Assembly (NCBI RefSeq): GCF_020150455.1
Contig: NZ_CP083740.1
Span: 1,798,001 to 1,862,000 of the forward strand
Origin: Bremerella sp. TYQ1
GTDB lineage: Bacteria > Planctomycetota > Planctomycetia > Pirellulales > Pirellulaceae
Direction of reading: 5' to 3'
Length of the DNA: 64,000 nt
Part shown: positions 26,130-35,953 of the stretch, one piece after another
Layout: each line of letters opens with the position of its first letter
Position numbering within the stretch: the stretch's first letter is position 1
Translations under genes and position numbers: made by a program
The notes under the pieces: generated by a model
Told to the model about the DNA's origin: nothing
Databases searched by the model: none
The model's input: the letters and a program-made list of their open reading frames with translations, nothing else

Positions 26130-27266
26130 CTACTTTTTGCGGATCACGATTTTGCTTTCTTCCACTTGATAGGCAAATTCTGTCTCTTGAAAGATTGCCT
26201 CCAGCAATGCAGCCAGGTCGACCGCATTGACGTCAAAAGAGATTCGCTGCTTTAGCTCTTCTTCCATTCCCTCTGGAACGTCAAATTCTTTTCCCAACTG
26301 TTTTTCTAATGCATCAAGCACAGGGCCGAGCGGCAACTGTTCGACTTTGAGCGTGTACCGTTTCTCGCCCGGCATGACGACCGTATTCCTTGCGGTGCCA
26401 CCACGAAGCAGCTTGGCTACTTGGTCTTGGATCTGCTGCGATCCAGTCACGGCCAATTGACGCTTTCCGTCCGATTGAACTTTGGCTTCCGGGAATAGTT
26501 CCTGAATCTTCTTGATCGCCTCATCGTGACTCCCGCTGTAAGGATAGATACGCGTCAGCGACAGGTCTTCTGGAATTGGGACAAGCTGAAGCTTGATTCC
26601 GTCTGCCTGCTTATCAAATCGATAAGAAGCATGGTATCCGGCAAGCACGAGGGAGAGATATTCAGTCGTTCGCATGGCGGGAAAATCAGCCGCTGGCCAA
26701 AGATCATGCTTGATGACTTCGTCCAAGTTATTCCACGTCATGCCATGGTCCTCGGCAACGCTCATCAAAATCTCGTGCGGCGTTGCCAACTTAGGCCAAG
26801 AATATTTTTTCTGGTCGAGAAACTTCAACGCTTCTGGAATACCGCTCGATTTGGCGAACTGCGACTGTAGCTGTGCCACAGTTGGCAAACGCCTCGCCGT
26901 CTCTTCTGGGCCAAAGTAGATCACGTCTCCTACGCGAGACATCCCCAGTCTAAGCTCTGCCGCTATTCGCTGCAGTGCAAGTTCCAGCCGCTCGTTCGTG
27001 AACGTCATGCTAATTGGCCGATCAGGATTGATGCGTCGATCTAAAAAGATCGCGACTCGTTGCGTCTTGCCCAACCGCATGAGTCCTTCCCGCAAGGGCA
27101 CATCCTCCCACGTCAGGTCGAACGTCGATTCCAGCTGCTTGTCGAGATCGGCTTCAGTTCGCCAATCTGTGGGAGCTTGTGCAAGAAGGGGGCTATTTAA
27201 TTGCGAAAATGCGGCTGTCAATACTCCCAATAGCAGGTTCAGAAAAACGGAAGAATAGGCTCGCAT
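26130..27266 (-). CDS. Secreted protein with STN-like (secretin N-terminal) domains
   Basis: 378 residues with a signal peptide ending near PLLAQA (residue 31). Two segments resemble the STN/secretin N0 fold: WEDVPLREGLMRLGKTQRVAIFLDRRINPDRPISMTFTNERLELALQRIAAELRLG (about 53-110) and LPLGPVLDALEKQLGKEFDVPEGMEEELKQRISFDVNAVDLAALLEAIFQETEFAYQ at the C-terminus. A further short fold with VTGSQQIQDQVAKLL, like the secretin N-domain, lies before it. No secretin pore domain is present, so it is not a secretin. Probably a periplasmic protein of the envelope; exact role unknown. Confidence 0.7.
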   Translation of the reverse strand: MRAYSSVFLNLLLGVLTAAFSQLNSPLLAQAPTDWRTEADLDKQLESTFDLTWEDVPLREGLMRLGKTQRVAIFLDRRINPDRPISMTFTNERLELALQRIAAELRLGMSRVGDVIYFGPEETARRLPTVAQLQSQFAKSSGIPEALKFLDQKKYSWPKLATPHEILMSVAEDHGMTWNNLDEVIKHDLWPAADFPAMRTTEYLSLVLAGYHASYRFDKQADGIKLQLVPIPEDLSLTRIYPYSGSHDEAIKKIQELFPEAKVQSDGKRQLAVTGSQQIQDQVAKLLRGGTARNTVVMPGEKRYTLKVEQLPLGPVLDALEKQLGKEFDVPEGMEEELKQRISFDVNAVDLAALLEAIFQETEFAYQVEESKIVIRKK

Positions 27267-27386
27267 CGATTATTTGCTCCCGGGTTACCCCGTGATTACA
27301 CTCGGACTTTGTTCAATGGATTGACCATAAAGGATTTTAGAACTCAGGACGAGTGGAATGTTTCTCGAATGCCGTAGGGCCGACTC

Positions 27387-28049
27387 GTGAGCGACTCCCC
27401 AGAGCGCCATCCCGTTTTGCTTTCGATCTTCCAAAAGTATCTTTCGGAAGAGAATACTGCCGCGTTTATTCATCGTGTTGCGGCGGTTTATACGTGCGGT
27501 ACGCTCGAACGCCTCTGCCTTCATGGATCGCCTGAGGTCCGACGTTCGGCTGTGATGGCTTTGTGTTTCGTCAGCGACTATTCATCCAACCATACCGTTG
27601 GAATGGCCCTGAACGACGCGGACCGCGGCGTACGACTTATTGCCGAAAACGGTATTCGTTCTCTTTGGATACGGGCAGGAACGCAAAGCCAACGACATCG
27701 TTTGCGCAAAGTGATGACCCAAATTCAAGGAAATTCGCTGGATTCTGCTCTCCGAGAAGCGGACTCGTTGATTATCGATGCACCGTGGTATTCCGAAGCT
27801 TACAGCCAGCGTGGCCAGGTTTACTACAAGCAACACAACTTCGAGCGTTCACTCCGCGACAACCATCAAGCGTTGGAGATCAATCCGTATCACTTTCCAG
27901 CGGCTATCGCCATGGGGCAATGCTACTTGCGACAAGGTGAAAACGTCATGGCCCTGGACAGTTTCCGAAGGGCGTTGCGACTTAATCCCAACTTGGAATC
28001 GATCCGTACTCAAATCAGCTATCTCGAGCGTCAACTCGAAGAGATGTAA
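27387..28049 (+). CDS. HEAT-like / TPR repeat protein
   Basis: 220-residue cytoplasmic protein. The first half carries HEAT-like helices (ERLCLHGSPEVRRSAVMALCFVSDYSSNHTVGMALNDADRGVRLIAENGIRSLW); the second half has TPR units (AYSQRGQVYYKQHNFERSLRDNHQALEINPYHFPAAIAMGQCYLRQGENVMALDSFRRALRLNPN). It starts at GTG 27387 with only a weak ribosome site, so the start is uncertain. Likely a protein-interaction scaffold. It is divergent from the STN protein. Confidence 0.72.
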   Translation: MSDSPERHPVLLSIFQKYLSEENTAAFIHRVAAVYTCGTLERLCLHGSPEVRRSAVMALCFVSDYSSNHTVGMALNDADRGVRLIAENGIRSLWIRAGTQSQRHRLRKVMTQIQGNSLDSALREADSLIIDAPWYSEAYSQRGQVYYKQHNFERSLRDNHQALEINPYHFPAAIAMGQCYLRQGENVMALDSFRRALRLNPNLESIRTQISYLERQLEEM

Positions 28050-28293
28050 AGCAATTCGGCCAAATGCTTCTTTCCTTGGCCGTGTCAATTGCAACGGTAA
28101 GTGTCCAGTCACGGACAATTTGCCGGAAACAACTGGCGCCGAGTCATCAATTTCTTTTCTTTGAAATTCTCGCGTTCCCAGCCTTTCTTTGGGGATCGTA
28201 TTACTTGACGTTTTTTGCCAGCGGTAGAAGTTGACCCGGCGAGTCTCCATAATAAGACAACCAACAACGCCACCCTCTCATCGCTCGGATCCT

Positions 28294-29871
28294 ATGAATG
28301 ACAACGAGAAGTCGGTCTTAATCGTCGGTGCTGGAATCAATGGTGCCGCTCTCGCTCGAGAATTGCTCCTCAATCGAGTCCCAGTCGTCTTAGTCGATCA
28401 TGCGGACATCGCGTCCGGAACGACGAGTTGGTCTTCGCGGCTTATTCATGGCGGGCTCCGCTATCTGGAACATGGCGAAGCCTCGCTCGTTTATGAATCG
28501 CTCGCTGAGCGCGAACGTTTTTTGGCAAACTCGCCGGAGCACGTTTCGCCACTCGAATTAATGATTCCGGTAAAGTCACAATTCGCCGGATTGTTTTCTT
28601 CTGCCGCAGGCTTCTTTAACCTGCCATTTCTGCAGTCGAAGAATCCTTCTCGCGGTTCGTGGGCGATTCGCAGTGGCTTGACAATGTACGACTTCCTCGC
28701 GGGTAGCCAAAAGCTGGGCTCTCATAAGCGAATGCCGAAGCAACAATGGCAAGCTATTGGATTCGATTCAGAGTTCATGGATGTCTTCAGTTACTTCGAT
28801 GGCCAGATCGAGTTCCCCGAGCTCTACGTTGCCACATTAATCCAAGACTGCGAAAGGATTGCTGACCAGCAGGACGTCTCGTTTCGACTTCACACCTATT
28901 GCCGTCCTAGGCTGAATCAAGACGTCTTTGAATTTGAGTCACTGATAAACGAGGGCGATTTATCTTCACCAGTACGCCCCTCAGCGGTAGTGAATGCATC
29001 TGGCCCCGCCGGGGACGAAACGCTTCAGCAGTTAGGGATTCCCTCGAAGCAGCTATTCGGTGGTACACGAGGCTCGCACCTAATTTCGCACAAGCCGGCT
29101 CTTAAAGAGGCGTTGGGACCACGCGGCATCTATGCCGAGGCTTTTGATGGCCGTCCCGTCTTTATTCTGCCCTGGAATGGAGGCACATTGATCGGGACGA
29201 CCGACATCCGGCATCAAGGCGATCCAGAAGTTGCCACCGCAAGTGAAGAGGAGATCGATTACCTGCTTCGGTGCGTAAATTCCGTGTTGCCGGGAGTCGA
29301 TCTGAATCATGCGGACATTACCCAGCACTACAGTGGTGTTCGTCCGCTGCCCTACGTACCGGAAGGTTCGACCGCTTCGATACCGCGGGGACACTGGCTA
29401 CATGAACATGATTCGGCCCCATGGCCATGTTATACAGTTGTAGGCGGAAAGCTGACTACGTGCCGCTCGCTGGCCGAACATTCCGCGAAAACAATTTTGA
29501 AGCAACTCGGCCAAGAAGTCGTTGCTAATTCGCAAAATCGCAAGACGTTTGACGGACAACTTCCCACGATTGAATCTGGCCAGCGTGCACGTTTTCTTAT
29601 GCATCATCTGACCGGAACGCCTATCGAAGCTTCAGTCGACGAAATGGCGGCAGCCGCCATTCAGAAACTGCACGCTAAAACAATAGCGGATGTCATCGAA
29701 CGCCGTTTGATGCTTGTTTTTGACCCGAAACTTTCGCATGCACATCTCGATGCGGTAACGGAAGCGTTGATTTCTGCTGGGAAACTTGCAGCAGACGACA
29801 AGCAAGAGACCATCGACAACTACGTCGAGCGGTTAAAATCGCGATTTGGAAAGCAAGTTCTTCCCGCCTAG
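28294..29871 (+). CDS. glpD: FAD-dependent glycerol-3-phosphate dehydrogenase
   Basis: 525-residue membrane-associated flavoprotein that oxidises sn-glycerol-3-phosphate to dihydroxyacetone phosphate and passes electrons to quinone. The Rossmann motif VLIVGAGINGAALARELLLNR is near the N-terminus, followed by SGTTSWSSRLIHGGLRYLEHGE and the substrate region. GTTDIRHQGDPEVATASEEEIDYLL and the C-terminal helical cap are typical. Glycerol kinase follows 21 bases later, so the pair forms a glycerol catabolic operon. ATG 28294 is chosen. No glycerol facilitator gene is present. Confidence 0.93.
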   Translation: MNDNEKSVLIVGAGINGAALARELLLNRVPVVLVDHADIASGTTSWSSRLIHGGLRYLEHGEASLVYESLAERERFLANSPEHVSPLELMIPVKSQFAGLFSSAAGFFNLPFLQSKNPSRGSWAIRSGLTMYDFLAGSQKLGSHKRMPKQQWQAIGFDSEFMDVFSYFDGQIEFPELYVATLIQDCERIADQQDVSFRLHTYCRPRLNQDVFEFESLINEGDLSSPVRPSAVVNASGPAGDETLQQLGIPSKQLFGGTRGSHLISHKPALKEALGPRGIYAEAFDGRPVFILPWNGGTLIGTTDIRHQGDPEVATASEEEIDYLLRCVNSVLPGVDLNHADITQHYSGVRPLPYVPEGSTASIPRGHWLHEHDSAPWPCYTVVGGKLTTCRSLAEHSAKTILKQLGQEVVANSQNRKTFDGQLPTIESGQRARFLMHHLTGTPIEASVDEMAAAAIQKLHAKTIADVIERRLMLVFDPKLSHAHLDAVTEALISAGKLAADDKQETIDNYVERLKSRFGKQVLPA

Positions 29872-29892
29872 CCCCACTCGAAGGACAACACG

Positions 29893-31386
29893 ATGCCCCG
29901 ATATATTCTTGCCGTCGATCAAGGCACCACCTCCAGCCGCTCAATCCTTTTTGATCGTGATGCCAACATTGTGTCGTCCGCTCAGGAAGAATTCCGCCAA
30001 ATCCTTCCGAAGCCTGGGCATGTCGAACACTCACCGGAAGATATTTGGACAAGCCAACTCAACACCATCAAGGGTGCCTTGGGTAAAGTTGCTTTGGAAG
30101 AAGTCGCCGCAATCGGCATCACCAACCAGCGCGAGACAACAGTCGTTTGGGACAAACGAACGGGGGAACCGATTGCGAATGCCATTGTTTGGCAAAGCCG
30201 AGTTTCCAGTCCCATTTGCGATCGACTTCGCGATGATGGACTGACGGAAACGATTCGCAACAAGACCGGCCTGGTACTCGACGCTTATTTCTCCGCAACC
30301 AAGCTAATGCACCTGTTGGAAAATGATGACGGTGCCCGCCAGGCAGCTGAAGAGGGACACCTTCTGTTTGGTACCGTCGACTGCTACTTGGTTTGGAAAT
30401 TGACGTCTGGCAAAAGTCACGTTACTGATTTCAGCAATGCATCTCGCACGATGATGCTGAATATCGAAACACTGGACTGGGACGATGAATTACTAGCGAC
30501 TTACAAGATCCCTCGCAGCATGCTCCCAGAAATTGTTGATTGCAGTGGCGTATTTGCGGAAACGGATACATCCGTACTAGGCCACACCATTCCAATCGCT
30601 GGTATGGCAGGCGATCAGCAAGCTGCTTCTTTTGGGCAAACATGTTTTGACGAAGGCATGGTTAAAAACACCTACGGCACCGGTGCATTCGCGTTAATGA
30701 ATATCGGCGACAAACCGGTTTTGTCGAAAAACAACCTATTAACAACGGTTGGCTGGAAGATCGGCGACCAGGTTAGCTACGCGTTGGAGGGTTCGATCTT
30801 CATTGCTGGTGCCGTTGTTCAGTGGCTGCGAGATGGCTTGGGCATCATTGAGTGCTCGTCAGAGGTCGAACCTCTTGCGGAGACGGTGGAGGATAACGGA
30901 GGAGTCTATTTCGTTCCAGCATTCGTTGGACTGGGAGCACCTTACTGGGATCCGAATGCTCGTGGAACTATTATTGGACTGACGAGAGGCACCACCGGTG
31001 GTCACATCGCCAGGGCCGCACTCGAATCGATGGCCTATCAAACGCGGGACATGATCGAGGCAATGCAGCGCGATGCAGGTGTTCCTCTGCAAGTTCTTCA
31101 GGTAGATGGCGGTGCGAGCGTCAACAATGCCCTGATGCAGTTTCAAACCGATTTACTGGGAACAACTGTTCGGCGCCCGAAGATCAGCGAAACGACCGCA
31201 TTGGGGGCCGCTTTTCTAGCTGGTCTGGCGGTCGGATTTTGGCATTCGCAAGATGAGCTACGTGGTCTCTGGAAGCTTGATCAAGAATTCAAGCCCGGCA
31301 AAGACCAAAGCAAAATGAATCAACGCTATGCATGCTGGCAAGAGGCCGTCAATCGAAGCCGCAATTGGGAGAGTGCAGGGGAGTAA
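29893..31386 (+). CDS. glpK: Glycerol kinase
   Basis: 497-residue FGGY kinase that phosphorylates glycerol to glycerol-3-phosphate. The phosphate loop is [70 protein letters not shown] and [13 protein letters not shown] are highly conserved, as is the FGGY signature region [19 protein letters not shown]. Length is normal. Good GAAGGA ribosome site. Works with the upstream glpD; the stop overlaps the start of a small membrane gene. Confidence 0.97.
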   Translation: MPRYILAVDQGTTSSRSILFDRDANIVSSAQEEFRQILPKPGHVEHSPEDIWTSQLNTIKGALGKVALEEVAAIGITNQRETTVVWDKRTGEPIANAIVWQSRVSSPICDRLRDDGLTETIRNKTGLVLDAYFSATKLMHLLENDDGARQAAEEGHLLFGTVDCYLVWKLTSGKSHVTDFSNASRTMMLNIETLDWDDELLATYKIPRSMLPEIVDCSGVFAETDTSVLGHTIPIAGMAGDQQAASFGQTCFDEGMVKNTYGTGAFALMNIGDKPVLSKNNLLTTVGWKIGDQVSYALEGSIFIAGAVVQWLRDGLGIIECSSEVEPLAETVEDNGGVYFVPAFVGLGAPYWDPNARGTIIGLTRGTTGGHIARAALESMAYQTRDMIEAMQRDAGVPLQVLQVDGGASVNNALMQFQTDLLGTTVRRPKISETTALGAAFLAGLAVGFWHSQDELRGLWKLDQEFKPGKDQSKMNQRYACWQEAVNRSRNWESAGE

Positions 31387-31604
31387 TGGAACTCGGCGTC
31401 TGGATCATGACCATCTTTACGGCAATTCTTGGCGTGGCAGGAATCTGGGCAGCCATCTTTGACGTCTCATCGGTATTTCAATCACGGAAGATTGGCTTTC
31501 TGGAACAAAGGATCGGCCGTGGCTCGGCCCGGTTGCTTGTCGGACTGGGAGGCATCGCGCTGATCGCGTTGGCCGCTAGTTTTGTTTTATTCCCTCCAGG
31601 ATAA
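31386..31604 (+). CDS. Small two-helix membrane protein
   Basis: 72 residues starting [51 protein letters not shown], with helices at about residues 5-27 and 48-68 and a charged loop between. Its ATG overlaps the glpK stop (TAATG), with GGGGAG just upstream, so it is translationally coupled to glpK. Function unknown; resembles generic small integral membrane proteins. Confidence 0.6.
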   Translation: MELGVWIMTIFTAILGVAGIWAAIFDVSSVFQSRKIGFLEQRIGRGSARLLVGLGGIALIALAASFVLFPPG

Positions 31605-31721
31605 ACAAACGTTTGGCAAAGTTGACGATTCCCGTTTGAACCGCCCCCTCCCGTGGACTACGCTGAGGGGCATTCGATTTTGTCGCCACGTTTCCTCAGG
31701 TCAGGATTGCCTGGGCACTCT

Positions 31722-33056
31722 ATGTTTATCCCCTACAGCACAGACGCTCCTCTTTATCATCTTCCGATCGTTACGGTGACGATGATCGTCATCAACACTC
31801 TTGTTTTCTTCACGTATCCGCTCCAATCGGAATTCGAAATAACCGATATCGACACCGACCAACTCACGGCGATTGTCGAGCAACTGCATGATGAAGGTGT
31901 CATCAGCGAAGAAGAATACGAAGAGGCGATGGCGGACCTGAACGGGGCCACGTCCAGCGAAGTAGAAGTCGAGTCAGCGCCTGCCGATGGTGATCTGCTA
32001 ACGCTCCAATACGGTCGCGGCTTGAGGCCTTGGCAATGGATCACGGGCCATTTCTTACATGCCGACTTCATGCATTTACTCGGCAATATGTTCTGGCTGT
32101 GGACGTTTGGGTTAATCGTCGAAGGGAAGATCGGGTGGTGGAAATTCCTTGTGGTCTACCTCGGTATCGGCGTAGTCGAAGGCTTCATGGAGCAAACGCT
32201 CATGCTCGGCATGGAACCGCTCCCCTGGAACTGTTCGGTCGGAGCGTCATCCATCATCTTTGGAATCATGGCAATCGCAATTATTTGGGCGCCTGCGAAT
32301 GATATTCATTGCACGTTTTTCTTTTTCATGATGATGGTATTCCGTGCGTTTCAATTTAGCATTCCCGTCGCGGGACTAGCTGGATTTTACATGCTGTACA
32401 GTATTGCTATCGCCACCTTCTTTACCTTCAACGGAGAGATCATTACTCCGACAAGTGAACTGCTTCATGCGTTGGGTGGTGTCGTGGGTCTGGCCGTAGG
32501 GATCGGCATGCTACGCATGAACATGGTGGACTGTGAAAATTGGGATGTGTTCTCGGTCTGGCATGGACGAAACCGTATGTCACGAGAAGAACTGCAGGAA
32601 CTTAACATCAACCAAGCAGAGTACTCCGAGAAGCAACAACGGCAAATCTCTAGCGGCCTGACACAAATCCGCCAAATCCTTCGTGAAGGACAATCACCTA
32701 AACTTGCCTTTCGTGCTCACCTGAGCATGAAACAGCGGTACGAGCAATGGACATTACCCGATGCAGAGTTCCTGATGATTGTTAAGCAGCTTTGCGAACA
32801 GAAGCTATGGGAAGACGCGACTCTAGCAATCGGTGAGTACCTACAATCACCGCGTAGCAAGCAGGATCAAGTCCGGCTGAAGCTGGCCTCCATTATGCTT
32901 GATCAATTGGGGCGGCCCAGCCAAGCTCTTTCCGTGCTTTCTAAAGTGGTCCCTGCGCAGCTCAATGATCGAGAGCAAGCCATCCTTCGTAAACTCAAAG
33001 TGAAAGCCAATCAAATGAAAGATGAAGGCGTCATCGATACGTTGGAAGATTGGTAA
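31722..33056 (+). CDS. Rhomboid-family intramembrane serine protease 1
   Basis: 444 residues. A rhomboid core with about six membrane helices occupies residues 15-265: TM2 has HADFMHLLGNMF (His118, Asn122), the nucleophile region is CSVGASSIIFG (Ser176), and the general base is His249 in ELLHALGGVVGLAVG. GASS replaces the usual GASG but keeps the catalytic Ser. A soluble insert (about 35-95) rich in Asp/Glu follows the first helix. The C-terminal 170 residues form a helical, TPR-like domain ending EDW. A close paralogue follows. ATG 31722 matches the paralogue's start. Confidence 0.88.
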   Translation: MFIPYSTDAPLYHLPIVTVTMIVINTLVFFTYPLQSEFEITDIDTDQLTAIVEQLHDEGVISEEEYEEAMADLNGATSSEVEVESAPADGDLLTLQYGRGLRPWQWITGHFLHADFMHLLGNMFWLWTFGLIVEGKIGWWKFLVVYLGIGVVEGFMEQTLMLGMEPLPWNCSVGASSIIFGIMAIAIIWAPANDIHCTFFFFMMMVFRAFQFSIPVAGLAGFYMLYSIAIATFFTFNGEIITPTSELLHALGGVVGLAVGIGMLRMNMVDCENWDVFSVWHGRNRMSREELQELNINQAEYSEKQQRQISSGLTQIRQILREGQSPKLAFRAHLSMKQRYEQWTLPDAEFLMIVKQLCEQKLWEDATLAIGEYLQSPRSKQDQVRLKLASIMLDQLGRPSQALSVLSKVVPAQLNDREQAILRKLKVKANQMKDEGVIDTLEDW

Positions 33057-33143
33057 GTTTCTAGGAAATAAAGGTAATATTTGGAGGCGCCCAGCGAATA
33101 ACGTTTCGAATTAGCCGCTTGCGTTCTCTTTCCCTGGACAAAT

Positions 33144-34391
33144 ATGTTCATTCCCCATGGCACCGATGCCCCTATCTACCATGCCCCAGTTGTCACAGTT
33201 ACGATTCTACTTCTGAACGTCGGCATCTTCTTTGCCGAGCCTGTTTACGAGAATATCGTTCACCCGGAACCAAGTAGCGGGCACCATCGCACGACGGTCC
33301 TCAAGTGGTTTATTCATGGTGGCTACGACGGGCCAGAGGAATACACGCTTCAATTCGGCCACGGCATCAAACCATGGCAAGGAGTCACCGCAGCGTTTTT
33401 GCATGCGAATGTTGTCCACCTGTTGGTCAACATGGGCTTCCTTCTATTGTTTGGCTTGATTGTTGAAGGCAAAGTCGGATGGTGGAAGTTTATCGGCATC
33501 TACTTTGGAACCGCTTTCGCACGCGGACTGCTACTCCAACTACTGGTCATGCTTTTCAACCCTGGCTTTCAAGGGGCTGCGTTGGGAGCCTCGGGGATCA
33601 TTTACGCATTGATCGGTATCGCATTCGTTTGGGCCCCGCTCAATACGATTCACGTAACCGTCGGCGGCCGTAAGCATGTTAACTATTACGACGTTGAAGA
33701 AATCGATGTCCCTATCTATGTAATGGCAGGTTGCTTCTTAGTCTTCGATGTGCTCTTGGCATTTTCGGTAATGCATCGTGCCGGCGGACTGGTTCCTTAT
33801 ACCCCGGTGCTACACTCCTTCGGAGCTTTGCTGGGCGCGGCCGTCGGCATTGGCATGCTCAAGCTTCGACTGGTCGACTGCGAACACTTTGACTTGTTCT
33901 CTGTCGTAGCCGGTCGGCATCACCAATCTCGGGCAGAGCTTGAGCCAGAAGCAACCCAGGAAAAAGAGTACCCACAAACGAGCCAAGGACTGAAGCAGAT
34001 CCGCAGCCTTCTTTCGGAAGGACATGACGCGAAACTTGCTTATCAAGCTCACAAGACAATGACTCAGAGATACGCAACCTGGCATCTACCCGATCGTGAG
34101 TTTCTACTCATCATCAAACAGCTCTGCCTGCAAAAGCACGACAATGAAGCCGCACAAGCCATGGAAGAATATCTAAACTCCAACCGTTCGCGGCATGCCC
34201 AGGTCCGACTTAAATTAGCTGAACATCTCGCTGGCCCGATGCAGCAACCCAATCCGGCTCGCGATGTTCTTCACAAAGTAAATTACGACATGCTTAGCAC
34301 ACGCGAACAGCAAGTCTATGATCAAATCGCTGCTCGCGTGAAAGCCTCGAAGATTCCTGCCGATACGCCTTTATCACCGGACGATTGGTAA
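33144..34391 (+). CDS. Rhomboid-family intramembrane serine protease 2
   Basis: 415-residue paralogue of the previous gene; both start MFIP.(S/G)TDAP.YH.P.VTVT. Catalytic features: HANVVHLLVNMGF, Ser150 in ALGASGIIYALIG, His224 in VLHSFGALLGAAVG. The helical C-terminal domain (LKQIRSLLSEGHDAKLAYQAH...) aligns along its length with that of the first rhomboid and also ends DDW. The loop after the first helix differs completely. The tandem copy lies 87 bases downstream, probably in one transcript. Substrates unknown. Confidence 0.9.
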   Translation: MFIPHGTDAPIYHAPVVTVTILLLNVGIFFAEPVYENIVHPEPSSGHHRTTVLKWFIHGGYDGPEEYTLQFGHGIKPWQGVTAAFLHANVVHLLVNMGFLLLFGLIVEGKVGWWKFIGIYFGTAFARGLLLQLLVMLFNPGFQGAALGASGIIYALIGIAFVWAPLNTIHVTVGGRKHVNYYDVEEIDVPIYVMAGCFLVFDVLLAFSVMHRAGGLVPYTPVLHSFGALLGAAVGIGMLKLRLVDCEHFDLFSVVAGRHHQSRAELEPEATQEKEYPQTSQGLKQIRSLLSEGHDAKLAYQAHKTMTQRYATWHLPDREFLLIIKQLCLQKHDNEAAQAMEEYLNSNRSRHAQVRLKLAEHLAGPMQQPNPARDVLHKVNYDMLSTREQQVYDQIAARVKASKIPADTPLSPDDW

Positions 34392-34403
34392 GCGTGCATG
34401 AAA

Positions 34404-34434
34404 AAAGGCAACCGTCAAAATGACGATCGCCTTT
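34404..34434 (+). terminator. Imperfect terminator after rhomboid pair
   Basis: AAAGGC...CCGTCA pairs with TGACG...GCCTTT around a tight loop, with two mismatches. It lies between convergent genes. Confidence 0.5.
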
Positions 34435-34460
34435 CGGAGAATTCAATTTTGAATCTTGAC

Positions 34461-35657
34461 CTAGCGACGCATATTCTGCGAAGCCATGGCTTGCTGCACC
34501 ATCGATGAATATCGCTGCGGCTCGTTCCAGAACGTCTGCAAGCTTTCTTCGCTGCTAAACAGATAGAGCGTACCTCGATAGGTTAGTCCGAAGCGACGAT
34601 CGCCCGGAACGACTTGCCCTTTGCCCAGAAAAGCGACCGGATCAATACCCGACATCACCGGGCTGAATTGATTTGGATTCGCTAGAAACTTCTGTTGTTC
34701 GGCTTGCGACGAGAACAAGTAAACTTGTCCCTGATGGCGTGCTCCCCAACGTGGATCGCCCTTCTGCCATTTCATTTGCTCGACAAGCGTGACAGGGCAA
34801 TAACCATCCATCGCAAACTGAGGTTGCTCTGGCTGCGATGCCTCAGACTGAGGCTGCGTCGATTGTTGAGGGGCAACATTGTTTTGTGGCGGTTGCGGTT
34901 GACCAGCAAACTGTTGAATCGATGGCTGGGCAGGGGCAGTGTTCTGCTGAGGCGCCGCAGAACCGAAACGGCTCTGAGCAGGTGCTTGACTAGGTGCCGT
35001 CTGATCCGACGATGGACCATAGGTCGCAAATCGCGAAGCCGGAGCCTGTGGTGCAGTTGGTTGCTGCGTTTGCGGTTGTGCCGGTGGCGCTGCCGATGGA
35101 GCGGCATTCGAGGTGAAGCTCGAATAACGGGAACCCTGTGGTGGCCCGGGGGCCACTTGCTGAGGGGCCTGCGGTGCAACAGGAGTTGTATTCGCAGCCT
35201 GAGCAACCATGCTTCCCCCCGGAGTAGCAGGATTCGCATTCGGATTCATCTTGGACGAAACCTGAGCAAGAATACCAACGTAACGATTCTGATCTTGGGG
35301 GCTGATCATGCGATACAGCACTTGGCCGCTGGGTGCGATCACCACGTCTTGAGGCCAACGATCAACGCCGAATTCTTTAGCGACGTGTGGCTCGGAGCTC
35401 GCATTGATCTTCACCGGGACATAGTTCTGCTCAACATCGTTGGCAAAGCTTGGCTGCGAGAAGACATTCGCTTCCAGCCGACGGCAAGGCGGGCAATTGT
35501 CCGCGTAAAAGTGAATCAGAACTAACTGATTTTTGGATGCAGCAACTCGCTTGGCAGTATCAAGATTGGGTGCCCAGCGAACGGCGTCCTCAGCGAGAAC
35601 CGTCGTCTGAATCGCAAAAAGCAAGACGAGGGTAGAAATACGAATTATGGACGACAT
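34461..35657 (-). CDS. Secreted thioredoxin-like protein with two YHS domains
   Basis: 398 residues. A signal peptide ends near VLAEDA. A thioredoxin fold follows with the active site CPPC (Cys55, Cys58) in LIHFYADNCPPCRRLEANVF and the cis-Pro loop region FGVDRWPQDVVI. A Gln/Pro/Ala-rich linker of about 140 residues carries GSRYSSFTS, ASRFATYGP and QSRFGSAAP. Two YHS-like domains close the protein: GYCPVTLVEQMKWQKGDPRW...VYLFSSQAEQQKFLANPNQFSP and GIDPVAFLGKGQVVPGDRRFGLTYRGTLYLFSS. YHS domains are linked to metal binding; the combination suggests a periplasmic redox/metal protein. Confidence 0.8.
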   Translation of the reverse strand: MSSIIRISTLVLLFAIQTTVLAEDAVRWAPNLDTAKRVAASKNQLVLIHFYADNCPPCRRLEANVFSQPSFANDVEQNYVPVKINASSEPHVAKEFGVDRWPQDVVIAPSGQVLYRMISPQDQNRYVGILAQVSSKMNPNANPATPGGSMVAQAANTTPVAPQAPQQVAPGPPQGSRYSSFTSNAAPSAAPPAQPQTQQPTAPQAPASRFATYGPSSDQTAPSQAPAQSRFGSAAPQQNTAPAQPSIQQFAGQPQPPQNNVAPQQSTQPQSEASQPEQPQFAMDGYCPVTLVEQMKWQKGDPRWGARHQGQVYLFSSQAEQQKFLANPNQFSPVMSGIDPVAFLGKGQVVPGDRRFGLTYRGTLYLFSSEESLQTFWNEPQRYSSMVQQAMASQNMRR

Positions 35658-35925
35658 GAATCAACGAGCCCCGGTAAACGAGTTCCAAAATTTGGCTTGG
35701 TTCGGTTTTCCATTGGTTCGTATCGGGACGCCCTCTGACGGAAATGCATCAAAAGTAACGAATTTGCGGAATTTCCTGGATTAAAGTGCCGCGCGAGTCG
35801 CGGAACGTGTTCCGATAAGTCAAAGTTGATGGGCAATAAGTCCACTAATACCAACACCTTGGCACTGCTACGCAAGATCTCGTGGAGAAAATGAGAATCT
35901 CTGTCGATTGAACAGGAATGATAGC

Positions 35926-35953
35926 TTGACACACCCCGGTAAATCCTTATGAT
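35926..35953 (+). promoter_or_regulatory. Strong sigma70-like promoter
   Basis: TTGACA, a 16-base spacer and TATGAT. This is the best match to the housekeeping consensus that I noticed in the window. Transcription would start near 35960 and run through the rho leader. Confidence 0.65.

Noticed and set aside
34695..35525. 276-residue plus-strand frame antisense to the thioredoxin-YHS gene
   Set aside because: Arg/Leu-rich low-complexity translation from the repeat linker of the real gene.
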